The notes below the pieces were generated by a model. It saw only the letters and a program-made list of their open reading frames with translations, had not been told where the DNA came from and did no database searches. Of a stretch of 55,130 nucleotides of DNA, positions 18,594 through 27,188 are shown in pieces. The DNA is from Flavobacterium sp. (GTDB taxonomy: Bacteria > Bacteroidota > Bacteroidia > Flavobacteriales > Flavobacteriaceae), in contig JACMOK010000125.1 of assembly GCA_014378065.1 (NCBI GenBank), positions 1-55,130 of the forward strand, given 5' to 3'. Within the stretch, counting starts at the first letter, position 1, and the number at the start of each line of letters is the position of its first letter. The position numbers and the translations under genes are program-made.

Positions 18594-18601
18594 CAAAGCT
18601 A
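18594..18601 (-). promoter_or_regulatory. -7 promoter element for mutS2
   Basis: Minus strand TAGCTTTG matches TAnnTTTG exactly, 26 bases upstream of ATG 18568. Confidence 0.5.
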
Positions 18602-18668
18602 CTCAAAATCTGCCAACTTAGATTGCGGGTTATATGGAATTTTAAACGCCTGTTTCGTTTAATTTGGC

Positions 18669-18676
18669 TATTTTTG
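18669..18676 (+). promoter_or_regulatory. -7 promoter element for ung
   Basis: TATTTTTG matches TAnnTTTG exactly, 17 bases upstream of ATG 18693. Together with the site at 18594 it makes this 124-bp gap a divergent promoter region. Confidence 0.5.
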
Positions 18677-18692
18677 ATTTAAAATAAAGCGC

Positions 18693-19358
18693 ATGGATAT
18701 TACTATTGAATCTTCTTGGAAGAACATTTTAACAGAAGAATTTGAAAAACCCTATTTTCACCAGCTCATTGCATTTGTAAAATCAGAATACCAACAACAT
18801 AGCTGCTATCCAAAGGGAAGTAAAATTTTTGCGGCTTTAAATTCGTGCCCTTTCGATTTCGTTAAAATTGTTATTATAGGTCAGGATCCGTATCATGGCG
18901 TTGGACAAGCCAATGGATTGTGCTTTTCGGTTAATGACGGGGTTGCGTTTCCACCTTCTTTAATTAATATTTTTAAGGAAATCCAATCCGATTTGCATCA
19001 TCCATTTCCTGAAACGGGTAATTTAGAGCGATGGGCACAACAAGGCGTATTGCTACTGAACGCTACATTGACTGTCAGAAAAGGCGAGGCGGGAAGCCAT
19101 CAAAACAAAGGCTGGGAAACTTTTACCGATACTGTAATTCAAAAGATTTCGGAACAGCATCAAGGGATTATTTTTCTGCTATGGGGCGGATTTGCCAAAA
19201 AGAAAGGTGCGAAAATTGACCGCGACAAACATGTAGTGCTAGAATCCGGACATCCTTCGCCATTGAGCGCTAATAAAGGCTATTGGTTCGGAAATCAACA
19301 CTTTTCTAAAACCAATACCTTATTAATCGCAAATGGAAAAACGACCATTGATTGGTGA
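18693..19358 (+). CDS. ung: Uracil-DNA glycosylase, family 1
   Basis: Removes uracil from DNA in base excision repair. The water-activating motif GQDPYHG is at 63-69 (Asp65) and the DNA-intercalating motif HPSPLSA is near residue 187, both as in E. coli Ung. The uracil-recognition strand LLLNATLTVRKGEAGSH is also intact. The length of 221 residues is normal. It ends 6 bases before the end of the converging gene on the minus strand. Confidence 0.96.
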   Translation: MDITIESSWKNILTEEFEKPYFHQLIAFVKSEYQQHSCYPKGSKIFAALNSCPFDFVKIVIIGQDPYHGVGQANGLCFSVNDGVAFPPSLINIFKEIQSDLHHPFPETGNLERWAQQGVLLLNATLTVRKGEAGSHQNKGWETFTDTVIQKISEQHQGIIFLLWGGFAKKKGAKIDRDKHVVLESGHPSPLSANKGYWFGNQHFSKTNTLLIANGKTTIDW

Positions 19359-19364
19359 TATGTA

Positions 19365-19964
19365 TTACTCTGAAACGTTAAAATTGTAATATCCGCTTCC
19401 ATCTAAGCCACTCATGAGCGAATTGATATTTAAAAATAAATTATTGCCAACACTATCAGATCGCAGTTCAACGCTATTGGCGTTGGTGCTATTGTAACCG
19501 AAACTCAAACGGTATTCTCCGGGTTGACTTAATTTTAATCCATATCTGAATTCATACGCTGCCGTGACTGGATTATAGATGCAAGAGGCTGTGGTAAACA
19601 GTTCGGTTTCTTCTGCCATGCCTTTGTCGGGAATTAAATCGTTACCAAGCGGAAACTCAGTCCACACATCGGCTGAAACTTTCTTCTCCAGCAAGTAACT
19701 AAAATTAAAACTTTGCGCTCCGCCAGTTGTTTCAAAAACATCGAGTGGATGGGTCTGATTGGATTCTTGAATGTTTCTGGAAAAATTATTTGAATTAATC
19801 CATAAGATGTCATTAACCGAGTAAGTCGACTGGGTTTCTAAGGCGATCAAACCTGGAGTTGTCGCAAAGACATCATTGTAAAATTCACTGTCTTTATTAG
19901 AACAATCTGCCGCCATCAGCAGGGTGCCTAGTGCCAAAAAAAAGAAATATTTAATAATTTTCAT
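19365..19964 (-). CDS. Exported protein of unknown function, possibly a lipoprotein
   Basis: 199 residues with an N-terminal hydrophobic export signal (MKIIKYFFFLALGTLLMAADC). A Cys lies at the expected lipidation position, but an Asp precedes it, which is unusual, so lipidation is uncertain. The rest is Ser/Asn-rich and likely beta-stranded, with a pair of Cys in the mature part. No family recognised. It lies 11 bases downstream of the beta-barrel gene at 19976 and is probably expressed with it. Confidence 0.7.
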   Translation of the reverse strand: MKIIKYFFFLALGTLLMAADCSNKDSEFYNDVFATTPGLIALETQSTYSVNDILWINSNNFSRNIQESNQTHPLDVFETTGGAQSFNFSYLLEKKVSADVWTEFPLGNDLIPDKGMAEETELFTTASCIYNPVTAAYEFRYGLKLSQPGEYRLSFGYNSTNANSVELRSDSVGNNLFLNINSLMSGLDGSGYYNFNVSE

Positions 19965-19975
19965 AATTTATTTTT

Positions 19976-20554
19976 TTAAAAACGATAACCAATATTTAAA
20001 CCGACACGCGAGAGTACATCCGGACTTTTATCTCGATTGAAAAGGTTGGTTCCGAATCCGACCAAAAATTCTATCCCCAAGCGGTCTTTGATGTAAAATT
20101 TATAACCCACCCCAGCACCCAGACCGAGATCTGAATAAGTTGTTTTTTGAATGGTGTAATAATCGTTATTATTTTGGTTTGTCAGCCGAACTGTCTCCCT
20201 AAAATTGCCACCATTGGCAGAAGCGAAAATTTCTGCAAAATAAAAACTGGAAATGCCTTTAGAGAGATTGTAGCGCACAAAAGGCATAATTTCATATTTC
20301 GGATTTACATTTCGATTTCCACTGTCAAATTTAGCATTGATTTTATTGCTATCGGTATAATTACCAGTCACCCCAACGGAAAACCTGTTATTTAAAAAAC
20401 GCTCATAGGTTGCATTTAATTTTGATGAGGCAACCAATGACAGTAAATCAATTCGAAATTCATTTTTCCGGTGAAGTAATTTGGAAGTGGAAATGGTATC
20501 CTGGGCAGTCATAAACTGAAAGCCAAACAGCAGTATCAAAAGGAATCTCTTCAT
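19976..20554 (-). CDS. Outer-membrane beta-barrel protein (DUF3575-like)
   Basis: 192 residues with signal peptide MKRFLLILLFGFQFMTAQ. The mature region has repeated amphipathic strands (FRIDLLSLVASSKLNATYER, FSVGVTGNYTD, SDLGLGAGVGYKFYI) and ends GLNIGYRF, an outer-membrane insertion signal. The pattern resembles DUF3575 barrels. Its neighbour downstream may be a periplasmic partner. Transported substrate, if any, is unknown. Confidence 0.78.
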   Translation of the reverse strand: MKRFLLILLFGFQFMTAQDTISTSKLLHRKNEFRIDLLSLVASSKLNATYERFLNNRFSVGVTGNYTDSNKINAKFDSGNRNVNPKYEIMPFVRYNLSKGISSFYFAEIFASANGGNFRETVRLTNQNNNDYYTIQKTTYSDLGLGAGVGYKFYIKDRLGIEFLVGFGTNLFNRDKSPDVLSRVGLNIGYRF

Positions 20555-20620
20555 AAAATGATTGTTAGTTGGGTGGCTAAGATATAAAAAGCATTTGAAA
20601 GATATAATGGTATTTAAAAA

Positions 20621-21553
20621 CTAATTGATGGTCAGCGCACCCAAAATTTCCTCAGACATAAAAGGCCCGCCGGGAAAGGTGGCGGTGTAATCTAAGTTTA
20701 ACCAGATCTGTCCGCGCTCATCGATATGGTAATGGATTTTTTGACCCTTTGACTCTCCGACAAAAAGCACTTTTTTAATTAAATAGTTGATGCTTTCTAA
20801 ACTGCTTTTGGTGCCAATCAACATTTCAGGATAAATATGACCGCCAGTATGAATTAATCTTGGTGTGCCACCAATCGCCTTTATTGCAGAAGCCATTAGT
20901 ATCGAATGATCATCGCAATCTCCTGAAAAATAGCGGAGTGACTCTGTAGCTTTGGCGATGTAATCGCGCCCTTTTGGGTCACTAACATAATTCCAACGGC
21001 TGTTGATTTCCTTAAAAACTGCAAAACATTGAATGGTGTTTCGGTAATCGGAATAACCATGTACATTCTTAAAATCTTTTAACGTGGCCATCAGTGCAAA
21101 ATCTCTAATTTTGGGATTTTCGTATTCGATAGCATTTAGTATTTTTGATTTGTTGGGAAATGGCAGTAGCTTTGATAGTATCAGATCTTGCGGATTGGGG
21201 CTTTCTCTCATCGAATAAACCATGTAATTATAATCTTCAAAAACACTTGAAAACCCATAGTTTCCTGAAATACTACCGATAACCAATGCCACGATGTAAA
21301 GGGCAATACAAACGATGATGATTGTCCTCAATAATCTCAAAGCCAATTGTATCAGCGCTACGATTAAAATAAAAAGCAGGATTCTGTCAATTTGAAAATA
21401 CCAATTGGGGTCGATCAAATTTTGATGGATGATGATAAAAACAGGAATGGCAATCAGAATGTTTAAAATAAAAATAATGACATTGTCCCAAGGCTTTTTT
21501 ACCTGAAGACTTTTTTTAATCTCGCTAAGAGAATATTTTCCTATTTTTATCAT
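20621..21553 (-). CDS. Membrane-anchored transglutaminase-like protein
   Basis: 310 residues. Three hydrophobic segments fill about 24-105. A transglutaminase-like core follows (about 150-290), with the Cys in YFSGDCDDHSILMASAIKAIGG and later His residues in LIHTGGHIYPEM and KIHYHID. This fold includes cysteine proteases and cross-linking enzymes. Cys-His-Asp candidates are visible, so it may be active. The domain would lie outside the cytoplasmic membrane or in the cytosol depending on topology, which I cannot settle. It is 21 bases downstream of the substrate-binding-protein gene. Confidence 0.78.
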   Translation of the reverse strand: MIKIGKYSLSEIKKSLQVKKPWDNVIIFILNILIAIPVFIIIHQNLIDPNWYFQIDRILLFILIVALIQLALRLLRTIIIVCIALYIVALVIGSISGNYGFSSVFEDYNYMVYSMRESPNPQDLILSKLLPFPNKSKILNAIEYENPKIRDFALMATLKDFKNVHGYSDYRNTIQCFAVFKEINSRWNYVSDPKGRDYIAKATESLRYFSGDCDDHSILMASAIKAIGGTPRLIHTGGHIYPEMLIGTKSSLESINYLIKKVLFVGESKGQKIHYHIDERGQIWLNLDYTATFPGGPFMSEEILGALTIN

Positions 21554-21574
21554 AGCAAACTAAAAATGAAAAAG

Positions 21575-22426
21575 CTAGAGTGCTTGCACCATTTCAGCAA
21601 AAGTACTTTTTTTATCAATAATAGCGAGTTCAAGCAGCTGATTTTGAACTTTGTTTAACATATCTGCATTGAATGAATTTTGCGACCATTCGGTTAACGA
21701 TAACCACACCTGAATGTCGTGTGTTTTTTGAGAATACCTTTCAGCCAAGGTTTGTGCGATATTTGGAATTTTTTTGAATTGCGATGTCGTTTTGTTAATC
21801 GTGTTTAAAATTTGCGCGATTACTTCGGGCTGTTGTTCCAACACTTCGTTTCGAACGGCGATAACAAAACACGGCCACGGCGTCGGACAGTCGGCCAGTC
21901 GTCTGAAAATTCCTTGGTCTACGATAGGTTGTGTCATGAAACGTTCCCACATAAAGTAATCAGCGGTTCCGGTAGTTAAAGATGCTATTGCACCGTCAAG
22001 GGTATTGACGATTTTAAATTGCAGTTGCGTTGTGTTCCAACCTTGTTCGTGTGCATTGACATAGGCCATCAACTGAGATCCCGAACCCAATCGCGAAATC
22101 GCGACTTTGGCATTTTTTAAATCCGAAAGTTTTTGGTATGCGGAGGCTGCTCCAACGTGAATGCCCCATATTAGCGGCGAAGCCACATATACTTGAACGA
22201 TCTTACTTGGATTTCCCGCAACGATGTCTTTAATGATGCCTTCGGTTAAGATTACAGCAATATCGGCCTGACCTTCGCGCAACAGCTGACACATTTTTCC
22301 GGTTCCTTCTGGCACATCGGTCCATTGCAAATCGATGCCTAGATCGGCAAATTCTCGGTTTTCAATACACAAATGCCAAGGCAGATTGAAATGTTCGGGA
22401 ACACCTACTATGTTCAGTGTCTTCAT
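21575..22426 (-). CDS. Substrate-binding-domain protein without a signal peptide
   Basis: 283 residues with the bilobed fold of NitT/TauT/ThiY-type periplasmic binding proteins: MKTLNIVGVPEHFNLPW, GQADIAVILTEGIIKDI, the hinge region KVAISRLGSGSQLMAYVNA and GTADYFMWERFM. The N-terminus starts directly with the first beta strand, with no signal peptide or lipobox, and no upstream in-frame extension supplies one. No ABC permease or ATPase gene is nearby. It may therefore be a cytosolic ligand binder or an enzyme of the same fold, such as the THI5/MqnA type. Ligand unknown. Confidence 0.78.
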   Translation of the reverse strand: MKTLNIVGVPEHFNLPWHLCIENREFADLGIDLQWTDVPEGTGKMCQLLREGQADIAVILTEGIIKDIVAGNPSKIVQVYVASPLIWGIHVGAASAYQKLSDLKNAKVAISRLGSGSQLMAYVNAHEQGWNTTQLQFKIVNTLDGAIASLTTGTADYFMWERFMTQPIVDQGIFRRLADCPTPWPCFVIAVRNEVLEQQPEVIAQILNTINKTTSQFKKIPNIAQTLAERYSQKTHDIQVWLSLTEWSQNSFNADMLNKVQNQLLELAIIDKKSTFAEMVQAL

Positions 22427-22478
22427 TTATTATATCGTTTTAAATTAACCTGACGGCTACAGAGACACCGCTAAGACT

Positions 22479-22556
22479 AGCCCCGATAGTAACAGAAATC
22501 CTTTTCTTGCTTTTTTAACAAGAAAAGATTGGCGTGAATAGCGGGAAATAGCTTCT
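22479..22556 (-). ncRNA. Flavo-1-like structured element, copy 1
   Basis: A folded intergenic element of about 78 bases. Its outer helix pairs AGC/GCT and CCCG/CGGG; its inner helix pairs AATCCTTTTCTTG with CAAGAAAAGATT with one bulge (22497-22530). A second copy at 36131-36228 shares the outer sequence with compensating changes. It resembles the Flavo-1 RNA motif known from flavobacteria, recalled rather than searched. Strand is inferred: read on minus it begins 15 bases after the stop of the nucleoside phosphorylase gene, and copy 2 has the same geometry. It could act as a 3'-end structure or as a small RNA. Confidence 0.6.
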
Positions 22557-22571
22557 ACATGCAAAACCCGA

Positions 22572-23444
22572 TTATTGATTTGCCAGTTTATCGAGGGTGT
22601 ACGCAATGAGCGCATCAACGGCTTTGTATGGGTCTGCACTAAAAGTGCCGGAAGCGCGGTTGGCGATGATGGCGTTTAAAGACAGTGCCTGATGGCCGAG
22701 TAATGTTGAAAGTCCGTAGATGGCCGCTGTTTCCATTTCGAGGTTGGTGATTCGGTTGCTTTCAAATACAAAAGAATCCATTTTATTATTGAGTTGCTGG
22801 TCTTGAATAGGCAGGCGTAGGACCCGACCTTGTGGACCGTAAAAACCGCCAGCAGTGGCAGTAATGCCTTTGTGCATGCGGTCGCTTTCGATGATTTTTT
22901 CCAGTACTTCGCTACAGGCAATGGCATACGGTCGGCCTTTTCTTATGTCCCAGTTGGTGTGCGCAACGAACGCTTCTTCGATTGCGGTATTTGAAACGCC
23001 GTCGATAAGGTAGGAGCGAAGCATGTTGTCGAGACCCAGACCAATTTTAGACAATACAAAACTGTCTACCGGAATATCGGCATGCAGCGACCCCGAAGTC
23101 CCGATTCTGATGATATTTAGCGACGTAAGATTTTGTTTGGGCTGGCGGGTTTCGAGATCGATATTAACCAAAGCATCGAGTTCGTTAATTACGATATCAA
23201 TATTATCGGGTCCGATGCCGGTCGACATGACGGTCAGCCGTTTGCCTTTGTAGGTTCCGGTTTGGGTTTTAAATTCTCTCTTTTGTGTCGAAAATTCGAT
23301 GCTGTCAAAAAATTGTGTAATTTTTTCCACTCGGTTTTGGTCGCCCACAAAAACAATGTCTTTGGCAATGTTTTCTGGTTTCAGGTTTAAGTGGTAAACA
23401 CTTCCGTCAGGATTTAAAATTAATTCGGATGATTGTATAGTCAT
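22572..23444 (-). CDS. Nucleoside phosphorylase (uridine phosphorylase-like)
   Basis: 290 residues of the PNP/UDP family, which cleaves nucleosides with phosphate to base and ribose-1-phosphate. Visible landmarks are IVFVGDQNRVEKI (phosphate-binding Gly/Asp/Arg), VMSTGIGPDNIDIVINE, RIGTSGSLHADIPVDS and the purine/uridine-pocket motif TNLEMETAAIYGLS. The sequence fits uridine phosphorylases better than purine ones, but this is by eye. The gene is followed by the Flavo-1-like element. Confidence 0.88.
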   Translation of the reverse strand: MTIQSSELILNPDGSVYHLNLKPENIAKDIVFVGDQNRVEKITQFFDSIEFSTQKREFKTQTGTYKGKRLTVMSTGIGPDNIDIVINELDALVNIDLETRQPKQNLTSLNIIRIGTSGSLHADIPVDSFVLSKIGLGLDNMLRSYLIDGVSNTAIEEAFVAHTNWDIRKGRPYAIACSEVLEKIIESDRMHKGITATAGGFYGPQGRVLRLPIQDQQLNNKMDSFVFESNRITNLEMETAAIYGLSTLLGHQALSLNAIIANRASGTFSADPYKAVDALIAYTLDKLANQ

Positions 23445-23499
23445 TTGGTTTGTTTTATGCCGCTAAACGCTAAGCAGTCTGTATTGTTTTATTAAATTT

Positions 23500-23829
23500 C
23501 TAGCCACCAACTCTTTTTACTTTAAAGCCTTTTACTTTTAGTAGGTCCATGATTTTGTCGCGATAGTTGCCTTGAATGATGATGGAATCGTCTTTAAAAG
23601 TGCCGCCGACGCTTAATTTTGTTTTCAACTCTTTGGCTAAAATCTTAAAATCATCTTCGGTTCCGGTGTAGCCTTCAATGATGGTGGTGGGTTTGCCCTT
23701 TCGTTTTTCAAATTTACAAATCATGGGTTCGGCTTGAATCCATAATTCTTTTTTTTCTATTGTGGTGCTCTCTTCTTTTGATACTTCATGATCTGGGAAG
23801 AGTTGTTTCAATTGGTCTTGTAAATCCAT
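23500..23829 (-). CDS. SUI1/eIF1-like translation factor (YciH family)
   Basis: 109 residues. The SUI1 core is in the second half: FEKRKGKPTTIIEGYTGTED, then LAKELKTKLSVGGTFKDDSI and IIIQGNYRDKIMDLLKVKGF, here given in pieces. Such bacterial homologues of eukaryotic eIF1 can influence start-site fidelity in vitro, but their in vivo role is unclear. The length is normal for the bacterial group. It lies 55 bases upstream of the nucleoside phosphorylase gene on the same strand. Confidence 0.9.
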   Translation of the reverse strand: MDLQDQLKQLFPDHEVSKEESTTIEKKELWIQAEPMICKFEKRKGKPTTIIEGYTGTEDDFKILAKELKTKLSVGGTFKDDSIIIQGNYRDKIMDLLKVKGFKVKRVGG

Positions 23830-23921
23830 TTTTTGAGTATTGCGAATTGGCTAGATTGCTGGTAAAAAACAAAAGACATCAAGCAAATACTCAATGTCTC
23901 TGAAACGTATAAAGTAAAAAT

Positions 23922-24872
23922 TTATTTTTTAATTAAACCCAGATCAACAAGACGCTCGTGCAAAAATTCGCCCGCAGAAATGTCTTCATATAATTTTGGG
24001 TTTTCTGCATCAACACAGTTGTCCAAGCAATCCAAACGCATCTCGCTCACTGGGTGCATAAAAAACGGAATTGAATATCTGGAAGTCCCCCACAATTCTC
24101 GTGGCGGATTGACTACTTGGTGAATTGTCGATTTTAATTTATTATTGGTATGCCTTGAAAGCATGTCGCCGACGTTAATCACCAACTCATCTGGCTCTGC
24201 AATAGCATCAATCCATTGGCCATCGTGACTTTGTACCTGAAGGCCGCGACCCTGAGCACCCATTAATAAAGTGATCAAATTGATATCGCCATGCGCCGCG
24301 GCACGAATCGCATTTTCGGGTTCTGAAGTAATGGGAGGATAGTGAATGGGCCTTAAGATGGAGTTGCCTTCTTTTCCGTAGTTGTCAAAATAAAATTCAT
24401 CCAATCCGAGGTGTAGTGCCAAAGCCCTTAAAACATAGATCCCAGTTTTCTCAAGTAGTTGGTATGCCTGTTTTCCTATGCTATTAAAACGAGGTAATTC
24501 AGCGACTTCTACATTATCGGGATATTCAGAAGCATACTGCGAATCTTTAGCTACATACTGGCCAAAATGCCAAAATTCTTTTAAATCTCCTTCCTTTCTT
24601 CCTTTAGCATGCTCTTTCCCAAAAGAAACGTAGCCACGCTGTCCGCCGATTCCTGGGATTTCATAACTGTATTTGGTTTCTAATGGAAGTGCAAAGAAGT
24701 TTCTAATTTCGCCGTATAACGCTGTCACCAACTGGTCATCTAAAAAATGCCCCTTTAGGGCAACAAAACCAATATCTTCAAATGCTTTTCCGATTTCATT
24801 TACAAATTTTTGTTTACGTTCCGGGTCATCCGAAAGGAAATCACGCAAGTCCACACTTGGAATGTTCTGCAT
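23922..24872 (-). CDS. 2-oxoglutarate/Fe(II)-dependent oxygenase, isopenicillin-N-synthase family
   Basis: 316 residues. The iron ligands are intact: His194 and Asp196 (AAHGDINLITLL) and His251 (LKSTIHQVVNPP). Arg265 in SRYSIPFFMHP is the usual 2-oxoglutarate or carboxylate contact. The N-terminal DIOX_N region (PSVDLRDFLSDDPERKQKF) is present. Proteins like this are common single genes in flavobacteria; the substrate is not known. Nothing nearby suggests beta-lactam or hormone chemistry, so a precise name would be a guess. Confidence 0.87.
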   Translation of the reverse strand: MQNIPSVDLRDFLSDDPERKQKFVNEIGKAFEDIGFVALKGHFLDDQLVTALYGEIRNFFALPLETKYSYEIPGIGGQRGYVSFGKEHAKGRKEGDLKEFWHFGQYVAKDSQYASEYPDNVEVAELPRFNSIGKQAYQLLEKTGIYVLRALALHLGLDEFYFDNYGKEGNSILRPIHYPPITSEPENAIRAAAHGDINLITLLMGAQGRGLQVQSHDGQWIDAIAEPDELVINVGDMLSRHTNNKLKSTIHQVVNPPRELWGTSRYSIPFFMHPVSEMRLDCLDNCVDAENPKLYEDISAGEFLHERLVDLGLIKK

Positions 24873-24921
24873 ACTACAATTTTTTTATTAATAACTAAAA
24901 GGTGCTAAACCCCTATCAATA

Positions 24922-24929
24922 CAAATGTA
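24922..24929 (-). promoter_or_regulatory. -7 promoter element for the 2OG oxygenase gene
   Basis: Minus strand TACATTTG matches TAnnTTTG exactly, about 50 bases upstream of ATG 24872, within a 180-bp divergent gap. Confidence 0.5.
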
Positions 24930-25013
24930 AATAATAAATTTAAAACGTAATTTTAAAAGTTATCAACAATCCAAAAAAAAGAAACATTTCGCCAACATCC
25001 TGTTATTTTTTTA

Positions 25014-25021
25014 TACTTTTG
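25014..25021 (+). promoter_or_regulatory. -7 promoter element for the E1 dehydrogenase gene
   Basis: TACTTTTG matches TAnnTTTG exactly, 32 bases upstream of ATG 25053. A TTTC about 24 bases upstream is a weak -33 candidate. Confidence 0.5.
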
Positions 25022-25052
25022 AGCAGTTTTAACACTCCGAAAACTGTAGATA

Positions 25053-27029
25053 ATGAATTTTGAAAGAAGAAATCTTACCGACAATCAGCTCCTAGATTTA
25101 TATAAAAGGTTGCTCAAACCAAGACTCATCGAAGAAAAAATGTTGATCTTGATTCGACAGGGAAAAGTATCCAAATGGTTTTCCGGAATTGGTCAAGAAG
25201 CTATTGCTGTTGGCGTTACTGCGGTTTTAGACAAAGACGAGTACATTCTGCCCATGCACCGAAATTTAGGAGTATTTACTGGTAGAGATATTCCGTTGTC
25301 ACGTTTGTTTGCGCAATGGCAGGGAAAAGCGAGTGGCTTTACAAAAGGCCGTGATAGAAGTTTTCACTTTGGTACCCAAGAATACAAAATAATTGGTATG
25401 ATTTCGCACCTGGGTCCACAATTGGGTGTGGCAGATGGGATTGCTCTAGCCAACAAATTAAAAAAGAACGGTAAAGTAACAGCGGTGTTTACCGGAGAAG
25501 GCGCTACCAGTGAAGGTGATTTTCATGAGGCATTGAACATTGCTTCGGTTTGGGATTTGCCCGTGTTATTTGTCATTGAAAACAACGGATATGGACTTTC
25601 AACACCAACCAATGAGCAATACCGCTGCGAAAATTTGGCTGACAAAGGAATCGGTTATGGCATGGAAAGCCACATTATAGATGGCAATAATATCCTAGAA
25701 GTTTTTAACGAACTTACTGAGATTGTAGAATCGATGAGAGTCAATCCACGTCCCGTTTTACTCGAATTTAAAACCTTTAGAATGCGTGGACATGAAGAGG
25801 CTAGTGGCACCAAATATGTGCCGCAGGAATTGATGGATTTGTGGGCAGAAAAGGATCCCGTTGATACTTACAGAAGGTATCTAATCAAGCAAAATATTCT
25901 TACAACAGCTCAAGACGAAACCTGGCGAACTGAAATCAAAAATGAAATAGACGATCATTTGGTTATTGCAAATGCAGAGGCAGAAATAATTGCTAATTAT
26001 GATGTTGAATTAAATGACGTATACAAAACTTATGATTTTGAATCAGTTAATGGTTCAGATGAAACTGAAAATATCAGATTTATAGATGCCATTTCACAAG
26101 CTTTAAAACAATCCATGCAACGTCATGACCATTTGGTTATCATGGGACAAGACATAGCAGAATATGGTGGTGCATTTAAAATTACGGATGGGTTTGTAGC
26201 AGCGTTCGGAAAAGAGAGAGTTATCAATACCCCTATTTGTGAAAGTGCCGTAGTTGGTGCTGCGATGGGGCTGTCAATAAATGGTTACAAAGCTATTGTG
26301 GAAATGCAGTTTGCTGACTTTGTTTCCTCAGGATTTAATCCGATTGTAAATTATCTTGCTAAAGTGCATTATCGATGGCAAGAAAAAGCAGATGTAGTCG
26401 TAAGAATGCCTTGCGGTGGCGGTACTCAAGCTGGTCCGTTTCACTCACAAACCAACGAAGCCTGGTTTACCAAAACCCCGGGTTTAAAAGTGGTGTATCC
26501 TGCATTTCCCTATGATGCCAAAGGACTTTTAGCAACTGCAATCAATGATCCCAATCCGGTACTGTTTTTTGAGCACAAACAGTTGTACAGAAGTGTTTAT
26601 CAAGAGGTACCAAAAGACTATTACACGATTCCATTGGGAAAGGCGGCCCTGTTAAAAGAAGGTCATCAAATTACGATTATTGCCTTTGGCGCTGCGGTGC
26701 ACTGGGCACTGGAGACTTTAGCAAAATATGCAGAAATTTCGGCAGATTTATTGGATCTACGTACCTTGCAACCGTTAGATAAAGAGGCTATTTATAAATC
26801 AGTGAAAAAGACCAATAAAGTAATTATTCTTCAGGAAGACAGTATGTTTGGAGGCATAGCAAGTGATATTTCGGCTATGATTATGGAAGACTGTTTTGAA
26901 TATCTCGATGGACCGGTTAAACGAGTAGCCAGTTTAGACAGTCCTATTCCGTTTACAAAGGCACTGGAAGATCAATATTTGCCTAAAGAAAGGTTTGAAC
27001 AGGCTTTAATCACACTACTGAAATATTAA
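25053..27029 (+). CDS. 2-oxoacid dehydrogenase E1, alpha and beta subunits fused (branched-chain type)
   Basis: 658 residues. The alpha part (about 1-330) binds thiamine diphosphate: SEGDFHEALNIASVWDLPV and IENNGYGLSTPTNEQ. The beta part (about 345-658) contains MGQDIAEYGGAFKITDGF, CESAVVGAAMGLSINGYKAI and FADFVSSGFNPIVN. The pattern fits branched-chain 2-oxoacid (2-oxoisovalerate) dehydrogenase better than pyruvate dehydrogenase. E1 decarboxylates the oxoacid and hands the acyl group to lipoyl-E2. No E2 or E3 gene is adjacent. Alpha-beta fusion is known in Bacteroidetes. A hairpin terminator follows. Confidence 0.9.
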   Translation: MNFERRNLTDNQLLDLYKRLLKPRLIEEKMLILIRQGKVSKWFSGIGQEAIAVGVTAVLDKDEYILPMHRNLGVFTGRDIPLSRLFAQWQGKASGFTKGRDRSFHFGTQEYKIIGMISHLGPQLGVADGIALANKLKKNGKVTAVFTGEGATSEGDFHEALNIASVWDLPVLFVIENNGYGLSTPTNEQYRCENLADKGIGYGMESHIIDGNNILEVFNELTEIVESMRVNPRPVLLEFKTFRMRGHEEASGTKYVPQELMDLWAEKDPVDTYRRYLIKQNILTTAQDETWRTEIKNEIDDHLVIANAEAEIIANYDVELNDVYKTYDFESVNGSDETENIRFIDAISQALKQSMQRHDHLVIMGQDIAEYGGAFKITDGFVAAFGKERVINTPICESAVVGAAMGLSINGYKAIVEMQFADFVSSGFNPIVNYLAKVHYRWQEKADVVVRMPCGGGTQAGPFHSQTNEAWFTKTPGLKVVYPAFPYDAKGLLATAINDPNPVLFFEHKQLYRSVYQEVPKDYYTIPLGKAALLKEGHQITIIAFGAAVHWALETLAKYAEISADLLDLRTLQPLDKEAIYKSVKKTNKVIILQEDSMFGGIASDISAMIMEDCFEYLDGPVKRVASLDSPIPFTKALEDQYLPKERFEQALITLLKY

Positions 27030-27054
27030 ATCTACCACAACATACACATCAAAC

Positions 27055-27082
27055 AGAGCTCAAATTTTAGGGCTCTTTTTTA
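27055..27082 (+). terminator. Hairpin terminator after the E1 gene
   Basis: AGAGC (27055-27059) pairs with GCTCT (27072-27076) around a 12-base loop, followed by a T run. Confidence 0.72.
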
Positions 27083-27102
27083 TTTTATAGTAAATTTGCC
27101 TA

Positions 27103-27110
27103 TATTTTTG
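27103..27110 (+). promoter_or_regulatory. -7 promoter element for the large T9SS protein
   Basis: TATTTTTG matches TAnnTTTG exactly, 79 bases upstream of ATG 27189. The leader would be longer than for the other promoters noted here. Confidence 0.4.
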
Positions 27111-27188
27111 TACATCATCGTTTTATAAATTATCAAATATTGCTATATTGTACCATTAATTTTAAAAGCAAAGTAATACCCACAGAAA

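Noticed and set aside
22497..22530. Simple terminator hairpin after the nucleoside phosphorylase
   Set aside because: The hairpin lacks a following T run on the gene's strand and is the inner arm of a larger element also found at 36131-36228.
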